Assembly: GCA_963791805.1 (NCBI GenBank)
Contig: CAWBTU010000004.1
Location: forward strand, 682,001 to 746,000
Direction: 5' to 3'
Origin: JACMJL01 sp963791805
GTDB taxonomy: Bacteria; Bacillota; Clostridia; Clostridiales; Clostridiaceae
Length of the DNA stretch: 64,000 nucleotides
This document shows positions 39,356-47,978 of the stretch, one piece after another. Both the position numbers and the translations under genes were made by a program. Every line of letters begins with the position of its first letter. The stretch's first letter is position 1. Under the pieces are notes generated by a model. That model was not told the DNA's origin. It was given only the letters and a program-made list of their open reading frames with translations, and did no database searches.

Positions 39356-41929
39356 TCATATAATTTCAGCTTTTTCATTACTAATAAATAGTTCCCTATC
39401 AAATTTTCCCTCAGTAAAGTACTGTTCCCCATCTCTTATGTAATAAATATTACCCAACATATCGTTATAAGAAACATTCATTCTATTTACCTTATAAGTA
39501 AAATAATCTAATTTTGCTAAAATTCTTGAAAGTCCTACCCTTTTTTCTCCATACTCTAAAGTTGTGTCTTGTAGAATTTCTTTATATTCCTCCCAGACTT
39601 CGCAGCCCTTTATTATTAGAGCATTTTCATCTTTAATATCTCTATTAAAGAAAATACGATATTCTTTAATATCATCATCAATCAATTTCATTCTTTTAGT
39701 TATTTCTCCATATTGAAGTTTAGCAACTACCTTGTCTTTAAAATCGTCTATATTACTAGAATTTTGTCGTCTTTTGTCACTTTCTAAATTGACCATAACG
39801 AGGTCATAAAACTTTTCAAAATCCTTTGATTTTAAAATCTCTCTTATAGCAAGTGTAGTTAACGTTATCTCTTTATCTTTTCTACGATCTCCCTTATAAA
39901 CAGAGCTAACATCATCCAAATTGAAGAAATAAACAATAGAGTCTTTCTTTTTACAGGAACGATTAATTCTTCCTAAAAACTGTTCCTCAGCGTCTAAAAT
40001 GGAAATATCCTTAAAGCCTATATCCATGTCGATATCCACACCAGCTTCTATTACCTGAGTTGCTACAAGTATAACGTTTTTATCAGTTTTCACAGTACTT
40101 ATTATCTTATTTCTATCTATTTTATTATCATCACCAGTAATTAACATTATCCTTTTTCCCATTAATTTAAGTTCTTCAATTTCATTTAACTCCTTAAAGA
40201 ATCCCAACGCGGTTTTTTTCTTTATAAATTCAATCAGTATATTTTTACCTTCACTTTGTGAACACTCCACAACTTTCTTTATCAGTTCTACCCTTATATC
40301 ATCTTTTCCATCTAATAATGAGAAATCCAAGCTAACCCTATCTTTAAATAAAGGATTAGAAAAATATTTATCCCTATCTTGAATTAATCTAACAAATTTT
40401 GTTTCAGAATCCACAAGTTTTTCAAGCTTTGGTAAGGTTGCTGACATTATGATTAACTTGATATTTAACAGTTCACAATATCCTTTTAAAAATATTGTTA
40501 TCTCTTTCCAAATACTATTTCGATAGCTTTGTATTTCATCTAGTATTACAACACTATTAGCAATCTGTGTTATTGGAAAAACCTCTTCTCTACTGTTTCC
40601 GAAAAGGTAATTAAAGAAATTCACATGACTTGTAAGTACAATAGGATAATGTAAGAATTGTCTATCTAAAATAGCCTTACTATAGTCAATCTTATCTCTT
40701 AAACCTGTGACATTTACTTCTCCATTATCTTCTTCAATATCCTCCACTTGAATGGGAGTAACTGAATTTATAACCGCAATTTCTCTTTTAATTTCTTCAT
40801 TATCTTGAAAAATATCATCTAATGATTTTTTAGTTTGCTCAATTAATGTATTAAAAGGGAATACATAAAATATCTTATTTAAATTTCTATTGTTTTCTAA
40901 AAGCTTAAATGCAAGATTTATTGAGGTATTTGTTTTTCCACTACCAGTTGGTGCCTCTAAATAAAAAATACTCTCGACTTTATGATTCATAAGTACTTCT
41001 TCAGAATCTATAAACAACTGCGTCCTTATCTCATTTATATCACCTTCTAAGAAGGGATTTTTAGTTCCTCTCTTTAAGTAATCCTTATACTTTTCAGTAT
41101 TTCTATATATATCCCTATTTTTTAAAATATTATAATATTTCTCTATATTATCGATAGTGCCTATGCTTTCAACTGATTTGCCACTTTGATAATGGGAAGT
41201 AGCGTAGAAATCTCCTGAAACTAACAAAGAAAAAACTAGCTTAGTATAAATATACACATCAATAGATTTCCAACGTTTTTGAATCTCGAAATTATTAATT
41301 GTATTCTCCAAACAATCCATATAAGCATCAACATTAGATGGGTTTATACTTATACTACCTCGATAATCCGCATACATTTCTTTGTTTTTTATATAAACTT
41401 TAAATCCATCCATGAATTTATTTTTAAACTCATTAAAATTCTCTAAAATTCCGTGATGTTTAGAAATTAAATAACTGTTTAGAAGTAAAAAGGTTAAGAG
41501 AATGGACTTATCTCCACTCTCTTTTATTTCAATGATTTTTTTAAAAAAGTAATCAAAATATATACATGCAGATAACATTGAATGTTTAGAATCCAAATTT
41601 CGAATATCTGTATATCCATTATTTTTCATCTTTCTTGTTTGAAAGTTACAATTTATCTTTCCAATATCATGCATATATATTGTGTTACAAACAAGCTCTT
41701 TCCATAAGTCCTTACCTTCTAGACTTATCCCAATAAGTAAAGTTTCTTCTAGATTTATAAATACATTATCTAACTTTTTCTCTTTACATATGTTCAAGAA
41801 ATATTTATATGTTAAATCCATGTGGTCAACTAATTTTTCTTTATGTTCGTCTTTCAAGTGAGCAAAAATATTGTCTAGATTACCTACTTCTTCTTTAATC
41901 TTAAATAATTTTATATTATCAAAATACAT
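39356..41929 (-). CDS. cas3: Cas3 helicase-nuclease
   Basis: 857 residues; recruited by Cascade to unwind and degrade target DNA. An N-terminal HD nuclease domain (VDHMDLTYKY, YMHDIGKINCNFQ) is fused to an SF2 helicase: Walker A EAPTGSGKTNTS, Walker B VVILDEIQSY, motif III IMSATLP, and motifs V and VI in ATQVIEAGVDIDMDIGF and EQFLGRINRSCKK. HD-helicase order is usual for I-B. It follows cas5 by 9 bases. All motifs appear intact. Confidence 0.96.
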   Translation of the reverse strand: MYFDNIKLFKIKEEVGNLDNIFAHLKDEHKEKLVDHMDLTYKYFLNICKEKKLDNVFINLEETLLIGISLEGKDLWKELVCNTIYMHDIGKINCNFQTRKMKNNGYTDIRNLDSKHSMLSACIYFDYFFKKIIEIKESGDKSILLTFLLLNSYLISKHHGILENFNEFKNKFMDGFKVYIKNKEMYADYRGSISINPSNVDAYMDCLENTINNFEIQKRWKSIDVYIYTKLVFSLLVSGDFYATSHYQSGKSVESIGTIDNIEKYYNILKNRDIYRNTEKYKDYLKRGTKNPFLEGDINEIRTQLFIDSEEVLMNHKVESIFYLEAPTGSGKTNTSINLAFKLLENNRNLNKIFYVFPFNTLIEQTKKSLDDIFQDNEEIKREIAVINSVTPIQVEDIEEDNGEVNVTGLRDKIDYSKAILDRQFLHYPIVLTSHVNFFNYLFGNSREEVFPITQIANSVVILDEIQSYRNSIWKEITIFLKGYCELLNIKLIIMSATLPKLEKLVDSETKFVRLIQDRDKYFSNPLFKDRVSLDFSLLDGKDDIRVELIKKVVECSQSEGKNILIEFIKKKTALGFFKELNEIEELKLMGKRIMLITGDDNKIDRNKIISTVKTDKNVILVATQVIEAGVDIDMDIGFKDISILDAEEQFLGRINRSCKKKDSIVYFFNLDDVSSVYKGDRRKDKEITLTTLAIREILKSKDFEKFYDLVMVNLESDKRRQNSSNIDDFKDKVVAKLQYGEITKRMKLIDDDIKEYRIFFNRDIKDENALIIKGCEVWEEYKEILQDTTLEYGEKRVGLSRILAKLDYFTYKVNRMNVSYNDMLGNIYYIRDGEQYFTEGKFDRELFISNEKAEII

Positions 41930-41938
41930 ACAAATTAC

Positions 41939-42682
41939 CTAAAAGAAAAATAATATTTTTTCAGATTCAGCAAATAATTTACAATTACCTTTAGGCTTAA
42001 CTTTCATATTTGTAAAAATAAATGGAACTGTTATATATTGATTTTCTTGACTTTCAAGGGTTATTGGTAATCGCTCTTCATATTTCCACATATCTTCATG
42101 CTGAAAACCTAAATTAAAAATATCTTTCTCCTCTTTCTTAAATTCAAAATATTCTTTAATAAATAAACTATCTACTTTTTCAGAACTAGTAATTTCTTTA
42201 AGCTCAACTAACTCGGCATCTGTGATATTTGCATAATGGTCATTTTTGCCTAAATATGGAATATATACAAACTTGTTTTTTAGGAAATTATTAGTTATTT
42301 TATCTATATTTTTATTGTCATCAATTAATATATAAATGTCCCATATTGGTCTTTCTAGCCACTGCTCTTTAATGATCAAGTTTCCACCCTCTTCTTGAGA
42401 AGCATACCCTACAGAATTATTAAACACTTGAACATTTTTAGGTATATATCCTCTTTCATTCTTTGGTACTATAGATATATTCAAACTGTTCAGTTCGCTA
42501 TAAAACTGTGGAAACTCCTGTTTGTTTTGAAGATTATATCCCTCTAATCCAATAGAAGCCCCTATTAATCCTAAAATAGCTATCTTATGAATACTCCCAT
42601 ATGTAAAATATAAATAAGTATTTACGTCCGGTTTTTTAAAGAATGCTGTCTCTCCAGATAAGGTAAATTTTAAGGCCTTCAT
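41939..42682 (-). CDS. cas5b: Cas5 (type I-B)
   Basis: 247 residues; caps the 5' handle of the crRNA in Cascade. The RAMP fold starts MKALKFTLSGETAFFKKPDV, followed by the glycine-rich GSIHKIAILGLIGASIGLEG typical of the I-B Cas5. It lies between cas7 and cas3 with 3- and 9-base gaps, so the genes are co-translated. Confidence 0.9.
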   Translation of the reverse strand: MKALKFTLSGETAFFKKPDVNTYLYFTYGSIHKIAILGLIGASIGLEGYNLQNKQEFPQFYSELNSLNISIVPKNERGYIPKNVQVFNNSVGYASQEEGGNLIIKEQWLERPIWDIYILIDDNKNIDKITNNFLKNKFVYIPYLGKNDHYANITDAELVELKEITSSEKVDSLFIKEYFEFKKEEKDIFNLGFQHEDMWKYEERLPITLESQENQYITVPFIFTNMKVKPKGNCKLFAESEKILFFF

Positions 42683-42685
42683 TTA

Positions 42686-43615
42686 CTATACCTCTTCCCT
42701 TGTAAATATATTAAAGTATTTAGCTTTATTTATGTTCCCTTCTATCTTAGTTTTATAAGGGTTATAGTAAATTTCAATATTTACTATTCTGTCAGACAAC
42801 TTGTTTAAAAGTTCTTCGAACTTTAAAGTAATGATGTCCTGTTCGTTGTCTTTTCTAAAAACAATATATTGAGCTAAATCTGGTAAATACAAATCCTTTT
42901 CAGTTCTCACAAAAATAGCAAATTCATTTTCGCAACCTACTTTTGCATTTGTATTAAATGCAGTAGCAGAAACCAACGCCACCTCTTTAAATTTTTTATA
43001 ATCCTCTTCTGTATACCCTTCTGTTGCGCCCATTTCAACATAATTTTTATATGCTAATGGATTTATTGCAAAAGGATAAAAATAATGAGCTTCACTACTT
43101 ACAATTTTTGTACCTAATGTTGAAGAATCTGCATCATCCTTTGTTCCATCTCTAAACGGAGATAGAATTTGTTGTTCTTCTACAGTTGTATCTTCATACT
43201 TATTAAAGCCTTGTGAAATTTGAACAGCTCCAGTTATAGAAATATTATTACCTTCTTCAGCAAAAGTTGCTCCAAAATTTTTAACATCTATAGCTTGAAA
43301 TAAATTTTCAAGTACCTTTTTATTATCTTTTTCTTTCTTAAGATCCTGAACTTTAAAAATCTCTTCATATCTTTCTTTTAAAGATTTTGGTCTTATCTTT
43401 ATTCCTTCTTTCTTATCTTCCTCAGTTTTTAAAGACTTTATATAAAGAACCTTTTCTCCTCTATTCTCCCACATCTTTTTCATTGGAAATTTTAAAGCCT
43501 TATCACTTCCAAATATCTCCCCAGTTGATATTGATTTAGGTTGTCCACTAAAATCTGCATTCCAATTCGCCATTACTGATTTTATTCCCAAAACACCATA
43601 AACTCTATTCTCCAT
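42686..43615 (-). CDS. cas7: Cas7 (Csh2 family)
   Basis: 309 residues; the backbone subunit that polymerises along the crRNA. RVYGVLGIKSVMANWNADFS, then FGATFAEEGNNISITGAVQI and SSEAHYFYPFAINP, are Csh2 signatures. I start at the ATG at 43615, 1 base after the cas8b stop codon, with a GGGGG tract 9 bases upstream. An ATG at 43645 would overlap cas8b and lacks a site. Confidence 0.93.
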   Translation of the reverse strand: MENRVYGVLGIKSVMANWNADFSGQPKSISTGEIFGSDKALKFPMKKMWENRGEKVLYIKSLKTEEDKKEGIKIRPKSLKERYEEIFKVQDLKKEKDNKKVLENLFQAIDVKNFGATFAEEGNNISITGAVQISQGFNKYEDTTVEEQQILSPFRDGTKDDADSSTLGTKIVSSEAHYFYPFAINPLAYKNYVEMGATEGYTEEDYKKFKEVALVSATAFNTNAKVGCENEFAIFVRTEKDLYLPDLAQYIVFRKDNEQDIITLKFEELLNKLSDRIVNIEIYYNPYKTKIEGNINKAKYFNIFTREEV

Positions 43616-43616
43616 T

Positions 43617-44006
43617 TTATTTTTCCCCCTCTTTATTACTTTCATAAATTAAACTACTATATAAATATCCAGCAACTAAAATATTGTCATTGATTTTACA
43701 TTCAGGTTCATATGCTAATATCATAGCTTTTAAATTATTAAATCGTTTGTTTTCCTTTTTAATAGCATAATTATATTTTTTAAAAAACATTGCTAATTGT
43801 GCTTTTAATTTTTCATCAGTTTTACAATTTAAAATTGGATTTATCAATGAATGCATTTTTTTACTGGATTTATTTAGCGATAGTAAATAGCTTGAAATTT
43901 GCCCCACTGCAAAATAGTATTCGATATCACTCTCAATTTTATCAGTTTGATTTTTGTTAATTTTTTCTCTTAAGCTGCTAGCAACCCCATTTAAAATATC
44001 TGCCAT
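43617..44006 (-). CDS. cas11b: Cas11b small subunit from an internal start in cas8b
   Basis: Inside cas8b, codon 449 is an ATG (44004-44006) preceded at the correct distance by AAAGGGGGAG, one of the strongest ribosome sites in the operon. From it runs an in-frame, mostly helical 129-residue segment, MADILNGVASSLREKINKNQ to the cas8b stop. Small subunits translated from within cas8 are established for types I-B, I-C and I-D and are needed for Cascade assembly. The sequence element is plain; its use here is inferred. Confidence 0.7.
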   Translation of the reverse strand: MADILNGVASSLREKINKNQTDKIESDIEYYFAVGQISSYLLSLNKSSKKMHSLINPILNCKTDEKLKAQLAMFFKKYNYAIKKENKRFNNLKAMILAYEPECKINDNILVAGYLYSSLIYESNKEGEK

Positions 44007-45350
44007 TTTATCTCCCCCTTTAAAATATTCTAAAATACCACACCTTAAATTAAATTGTTCTTTAGCCTTCATTATATAATCATTGCATATTGAATTTTTT
44101 ATAAGTTCCATAGAAGTCTTATCAAAGATTTGTTTTATAATTGTAGTTTCACCCTTATAAAACCAATTGAAAAAAGCACTTCTTGATTTTATCAGGTTTT
44201 CCTTGACTCTAAAATCATTTAATTTAATATCCTTAGGATCTGAAAAGTAGTTATTAGTTAAAAATTTGCTGAAATAAATATTGTTAATTAGCATTTTAAT
44301 TTGTTTAATATCTTCAACTTCACCATATTCTAACGCACCACTATATTTTGTATAATCTATAGGTATAACTGTGTCAATAAATAAACCTGTGAGTTTATTA
44401 TCTAATCCCACTATTGTATCAAAATCAAGGATTTCAACTTCTTTACCTTTTTTTATCCTTAAAAAATAACCTGAAAATTCTTCTTCCAAATTATCTTCAT
44501 TAAGTAAACATTTTATATCATTGTTTCCTAAATAAATATTTGTTTTCCCCTCACAAGCATTATTAAATAAATAGTCGAAAAACTTTTTTTGTAAAACTAC
44601 TTCTTCCATTGAAATCAAATATGGTAAATAATTCTTTCTGGTTTTATTTTCCAAATAGGGCTTCTTCGAATTTAAGCCCATATTATCATTTGGTAAACCA
44701 TAAGTAATATTATCTATTTCTAAATTAAATTGAGCATTATTATAAATATTAGGTAGCACATATTTTTCACTTTCTTTTTTGTATAGATTTATATCACAAT
44801 TTAAAAATATCTTCAAATAGCTCTTATTGTTTTTTACTTTTTCCGAATTTAAAAGTGAAAAAATACTGTTTTTAATCCATAATTTTTGCTTTTCAAGTAC
44901 CCTATAATCAACACTTCCATGCTTATCCTCTACTAATTCATACATTTTTCTTTTCTCTTTATCTTTGCTATCTTTATATTTAATTCTTGGGTCTTTTAAT
45001 ATTTCATAATAATTATCAATTATAGATTCTGTTAACTTTTTTTCATTAACATTTTCTTTTTTTACAAAAAAGCTTAAGTAATTATTGCTATGAATTATTT
45101 TATTAGAATCTATGGGCTTGTTCATATCCACTAATTTAGAGAAATAATCCATTTCAGCAAAATCATAATATCTACCTGTTTTATCAGAACTTTTTTTATC
45201 AACTTCTAATATTTCAATAATCTCTCCATTTTCGTCAATTAAGACATAACTTCCTTCGCCTAAAACATAGCTGTCAGTTATAAGTTTTTCTCCTTTTAAG
45301 TCATATATTTCTTTAAAAACTTCTAAACAATCCTTTAGCATAAGTTTCAC
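43617..45350 (-). CDS. cas8b: Cas8b large subunit (Csh1/TM1802-like)
   Basis: 577 residues; the I-B Cascade large subunit, which recognises the PAM. It is placed by its position between cas6 and cas7, its length and its overall TM1802-like layout: an N-terminal segment with GEGSYVLIDENGEIIEILEV, a central CNDYIMKAKEQFNLRCGILE and a helical C-terminal part. That last part has its own internal ribosome site and start and probably doubles as Cas11 (see 43617-44006). It lies 3 bases after cas6. Confidence 0.88.
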   Translation of the reverse strand: MKLMLKDCLEVFKEIYDLKGEKLITDSYVLGEGSYVLIDENGEIIEILEVDKKSSDKTGRYYDFAEMDYFSKLVDMNKPIDSNKIIHSNNYLSFFVKKENVNEKKLTESIIDNYYEILKDPRIKYKDSKDKEKRKMYELVEDKHGSVDYRVLEKQKLWIKNSIFSLLNSEKVKNNKSYLKIFLNCDINLYKKESEKYVLPNIYNNAQFNLEIDNITYGLPNDNMGLNSKKPYLENKTRKNYLPYLISMEEVVLQKKFFDYLFNNACEGKTNIYLGNNDIKCLLNEDNLEEEFSGYFLRIKKGKEVEILDFDTIVGLDNKLTGLFIDTVIPIDYTKYSGALEYGEVEDIKQIKMLINNIYFSKFLTNNYFSDPKDIKLNDFRVKENLIKSRSAFFNWFYKGETTIIKQIFDKTSMELIKNSICNDYIMKAKEQFNLRCGILEYFKGGDKMADILNGVASSLREKINKNQTDKIESDIEYYFAVGQISSYLLSLNKSSKKMHSLINPILNCKTDEKLKAQLAMFFKKYNYAIKKENKRFNNLKAMILAYEPECKINDNILVAGYLYSSLIYESNKEGEK

Positions 45351-45353
45351 CCC

Positions 45354-46046
45354 CTAGAGCCATTTATAGTTTACATATCCATATCCTCTGGCATTCATCT
45401 CCATTAATCCTGTTCCAAGTGCAAAATATGCTAGTTCTTGAGCTAAATTGTTTTCAGCAACATTTAATGTTATTTTATCTCCTAGCATTCTAACTCCCTT
45501 GTATTTGCTAGCAATTGGTTTGATGTTGTCGAATTTCATGAAGGTGAACAAATCAAATTCCTCATCTATTTTTTGATTTGTAAAATTGTTATACTTCTTT
45601 ATTAAATTTTCCTTCAATCTTTTTTCAAAAATGTCTACACTTTCATTTGTTTTCCAATATCCATTTTCAAACTTTGCGACAACTGGTGTGATTGAATAAA
45701 TTCTTTCAATATACTTTTGGGGAATAGTTTTAATTTCTAATGTCAAAGCTTTTAAATTTTCGCTACTTTCGATATCTAAAAACTTCTGAAAATGTTTAAC
45801 TAATCTTTCATCAACAGTCCTTATTGATACTGTATACATTTTACCTGCTAAATAAACTTTGTTCTTTTCAATAGGATAAAACCCCGAAAATGTATAGTAT
45901 TTGTATTGGTTATTGATATGAAAATTTAGAAGTTTTTCATCTTTGATTAAACAGTTGTCTATAATTTTGCTTATTTCTATTTGAATTTCTTCCATTGGAA
46001 TGTCCTCTTTTAAATATACTTTTAATGTTAATTCCCATACTTTCAT
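45354..46046 (-). CDS. cas6: Cas6 crRNA endonuclease
   Basis: 230 residues; cuts the long array transcript within each repeat to leave the 8-nt 5' handle. It has the two-ferredoxin RAMP layout, with a C-terminal glycine-rich loop ALGTGLMEMNARGYGYVNYK (the Cas6 G-loop). A candidate catalytic His lies in FHINNQYKYY near residue 43. A GGAGGTG site precedes the ATG. It is the first gene of the operon, about 90 bases downstream of the predicted start of transcription. Confidence 0.9.
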   Translation of the reverse strand: MKVWELTLKVYLKEDIPMEEIQIEISKIIDNCLIKDEKLLNFHINNQYKYYTFSGFYPIEKNKVYLAGKMYTVSIRTVDERLVKHFQKFLDIESSENLKALTLEIKTIPQKYIERIYSITPVVAKFENGYWKTNESVDIFEKRLKENLIKKYNNFTNQKIDEEFDLFTFMKFDNIKPIASKYKGVRMLGDKITLNVAENNLAQELAYFALGTGLMEMNARGYGYVNYKWL

Positions 46047-46144
46047 TTTTTCACCTCCATAATTTTATGTTTAAAATAAATGTACATTATTACGACTTAA
46101 TGTTAATCATATTACTAAATTGCATTATTTTGTATTATGATGTA

Positions 46145-46173
46145 AATATATACCTGGTTTTACAAATTGTCAA
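46145..46173 (-). promoter_or_regulatory. Promoter of the cas operon
   Basis: On the minus strand TTGACA (46168-46173), a 17-base spacer and TATATT (46145-46150), about 100 bases upstream of cas6. It is immediately downstream of the sequence matched by the solitary degenerate-repeat guide. Confidence 0.75.
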
Positions 46174-46183
46174 CACCGAAAAT

Positions 46184-46206
46184 ACAAGTAATTTAAATAA
46201 CAACGA
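46184..46206 (-). promoter_or_regulatory. Predicted Cascade operator: PAM plus partial protospacer next to the cas -35 box
   Basis: On the minus strand TCG (46206-46204) followed by TTGTTATTTAAATTACTTGT (46203-46184). This matches the guide after the solitary repeat at 18 of 20 positions, failing only at positions 6 and 12. Similarity ends at position 21. A full-length Cascade footprint from this PAM would cover the -35 box at 46173-46168. Confidence 0.7.
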
Positions 46207-46220
46207 TATTAATAATCACA

Positions 46221-46287
46221 CAAAAAAAATACCCTGCACAAGTAAATTAAAAAACAAATTTAAATACATCACATATTACGGTTCATT
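46221..46287 (-). ncRNA. CreR-like guide RNA from a degenerate solitary CRISPR repeat
   Basis: 46258-46287 matches the array repeat at 24 of 30 positions, in the same orientation. The 13 bases nearest the guide (GATGTATTTAAAT), including the whole 8-nt crRNA handle, are identical. It is followed by a guide that begins TTGTTTTTTAATTTACTTGT and ends near a T8 run. A weaker second repeat-like stretch (18 of 30) ends at 46191, exactly 67 bases away, one repeat-spacer unit. A promoter of its own lies just upstream. Guide-target pairing with the cas promoter suggests Cascade-mediated autorepression of the cas operon, as known for CreR RNAs of other I-B systems. Confidence 0.72.
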
Positions 46288-46320
46288 TTAATTTAAGCGC
46301 ATTGGTATTTTTATATTAAC

Positions 46321-46349
46321 AATATAATTTAAATCTTTATATAAGTCAA
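46321..46349 (-). promoter_or_regulatory. Promoter of the CreR-like RNA
   Basis: On the minus strand TTGACT (46344-46349), a 17-base spacer and TATATT (46321-46326). Transcription would begin near 46314, about 27 bases before the degenerate repeat. Confidence 0.65.
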
Positions 46350-46396
46350 AGAAATTTGGGATAATTAGCAGTAAAAACTGTTCCATTTTTTTCAAG

Positions 46397-46407
46397 GGGT
46401 CAGACCC
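46397..46407. repeat. GGGTCAGACCC inverted repeat, possible mobile-element scar
   Basis: A perfect 5-bp inverted repeat around one base, preceded by CAAG. The GGGTCAGACCC motif recurs at ends of REP- or IS200-type elements in many bacteria. No transposase gene is present, so this could be a scar or chance. Apart from this and the elements described at 46145-46349, I see nothing in 46047-46488. Confidence 0.3.
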
Positions 46408-46488
46408 ATGCCCGTCAAGTATATACAATTCTAAATTAATAGCAAAACAAATTATTCACAATTTCTTTACGCCCCCCGGCAGGTTGTG

Positions 46489-47238
46489 CTAAATTAATTT
46501 TTTCAAGTATCCTTCATTGAGCAGGTGCACTGTTTCAAATCTTCCATTATAGAAAACTGCCCAGTTATTAAAAACACAAGGCACAGCTTTTGCTTTTTCC
46601 AAGCTGTCTACCACAATTAGTTCAAGTGGAACATTATTCTCATGGCAGTAATTTTTAATCTGTTCTATGCAGTTTGGAATATAAGGGCATTGTACTCCGT
46701 AATAAATTGTAAGCTTGTTACTATCATAGCTTTGTCTTTTTGCATTTTCAGCAAAAGCAGGCTTTGTTCCGTTCAGTGATAAAGCCAAAAGTTCATAATC
46801 GCCTATACTGTCCACAACTTGGAAGCCATATTTTTGCATAAACTTTTTCTCACTTAGAAAGGGCTTTTTCTTCTTAGAACTCAGAATACAAACACCAGAC
46901 TTTCCTTGTGATTTTGCGTCATCGATGCAATACTCAAGAAGGGATTTTGCATACCCCTTTCCCTTATAGGAACCTGAAACCCAAAGACAATAAATGTAGA
47001 TATAGTTATCGCCAGTCACAGGCACCCAGGCTGTTTCAAGAGGAGCATATTCAATAAATATTTTGCCTTTCTCGTCCAGTTTTCTAAAAACATGTCCTTC
47101 TGCAATACGATCCTTCAGCCATACTTTTTTAGTCTCCACACCGCATTGATGCTTTTTATCAGCAATAGCACAACAAAGGTGCTCATTATTTAGATTATCA
47201 AGAGTTATATTTTTAAACTGTTGGTTTGTATTGTTCAT
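46489..47238 (-). CDS. YoaP-type GNAT acetyltransferase
   Basis: 249 residues. The N-terminal GNAT domain has LWVSGSYKGKGYAKSLLEYC, with the QxxGxG-type acetyl-CoA loop, and the C-terminal domain is the YoaP extension (YYGVQCPYIPNCIEQIKNYC, with several cysteines). The substrate is unknown. GGAGAAAAGTAG precedes the ATG. It lies in a group of small genes with a GyrI-like protein and a WYL regulator that flank the cas operon, all on the same strand. Confidence 0.82.
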   Translation of the reverse strand: MNNTNQQFKNITLDNLNNEHLCCAIADKKHQCGVETKKVWLKDRIAEGHVFRKLDEKGKIFIEYAPLETAWVPVTGDNYIYIYCLWVSGSYKGKGYAKSLLEYCIDDAKSQGKSGVCILSSKKKKPFLSEKKFMQKYGFQVVDSIGDYELLALSLNGTKPAFAENAKRQSYDSNKLTIYYGVQCPYIPNCIEQIKNYCHENNVPLELIVVDSLEKAKAVPCVFNNWAVFYNGRFETVHLLNEGYLKKLI

Positions 47239-47470
47239 CTACTTTTCTCCTTTCTTGGCTTTAGCAAAGGAATACCTACAATCAAGACATTATATGTATC
47301 CAGTCCTATCAAGGGCTATTACAAACCAGCAAAATAGGTTTGCAGTTCATATATATCATATATGTTCGCCGAACATCTTTTTATATGGGATATCACTGAC
47401 TCAGCTTATTTGATTACATACATATCCAATATATTCTACTGATTTGCCATAGCGTAGTTACTCTATCCCA

Positions 47471-47911
47471 TTATTTTAATGCGATATAAATATCAATATC
47501 TGCATTCTCAATATCGTACTTTATGTATTCTTCAAAATCTCCTGTAAAACTCCTTGCTAAATCCATATTCCATATTTCGCCCCATGCTTGTGCAACTGCT
47601 TTTTCTATATGTCCATGCACAGAGAATTTTGCATATCTACCGGCAGGAATAACTTTTGTTGTAAGCTCATTATTTTCTGACTTTGCTACTTGGTTTCCTG
47701 CGGTGGCAATGTAACCCTTTTCCGTATAATCAGAATAAAGTCCTACTGCATAGTCATTCACTTTATTTTTTATTGTTGCGTTGACACCACCTTGATATAA
47801 CTCTACCCATAGCTTGTTAATTTTCTCACCCATTTTGGGATCTTCGTTGCTTGTTTCTGTGCTTATGCCAACAATAATTTTTTCTTCAAGATTTACAATT
47901 TCATAGTTCAT
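47471..47911 (-). CDS. GyrI-like small-molecule-binding protein (AraC effector-binding domain)
   Basis: 146 residues of the GyrI/SOUL-like fold: VNLEEKIIVGISTETSNEDP, AVGLYSDYTEKGYIATAG, and the final WNMDLARSFTGDFEEYIKYD, then VENADIDIYIALK, typical of stand-alone effector-binding domains. These bind hydrophobic small molecules. A GGAGG site precedes the ATG. It lies 67 bases downstream of the WYL regulator, which probably controls it. Confidence 0.85.
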   Translation of the reverse strand: MNYEIVNLEEKIIVGISTETSNEDPKMGEKINKLWVELYQGGVNATIKNKVNDYAVGLYSDYTEKGYIATAGNQVAKSENNELTTKVIPAGRYAKFSVHGHIEKAVAQAWGEIWNMDLARSFTGDFEEYIKYDIENADIDIYIALK

Positions 47912-47978
47912 TTTAAACTACCTCCATATATTTTATATGTTTATTATAAATCGGGTAATATGACAGTAGTGTGTCATA

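Noticed and set aside
46152..46168. A second possible match of the solitary guide within the cas -10/-35 spacer (10 of 14 bases on the plus strand)
   Set aside because: Close to chance in A/T-rich DNA; the 18-of-20 match at 46203-46184 with TCG beside it is far better.
46381..46488. An insertion sequence near the GGGTCAGACCC repeat
   Set aside because: No transposase reading frame or matching second end is present, so only a possible scar is reported.
47231..47413. 60-codon plus-strand frame between the YoaP and GyrI-like genes
   Set aside because: No ribosome site and no protein-like features.
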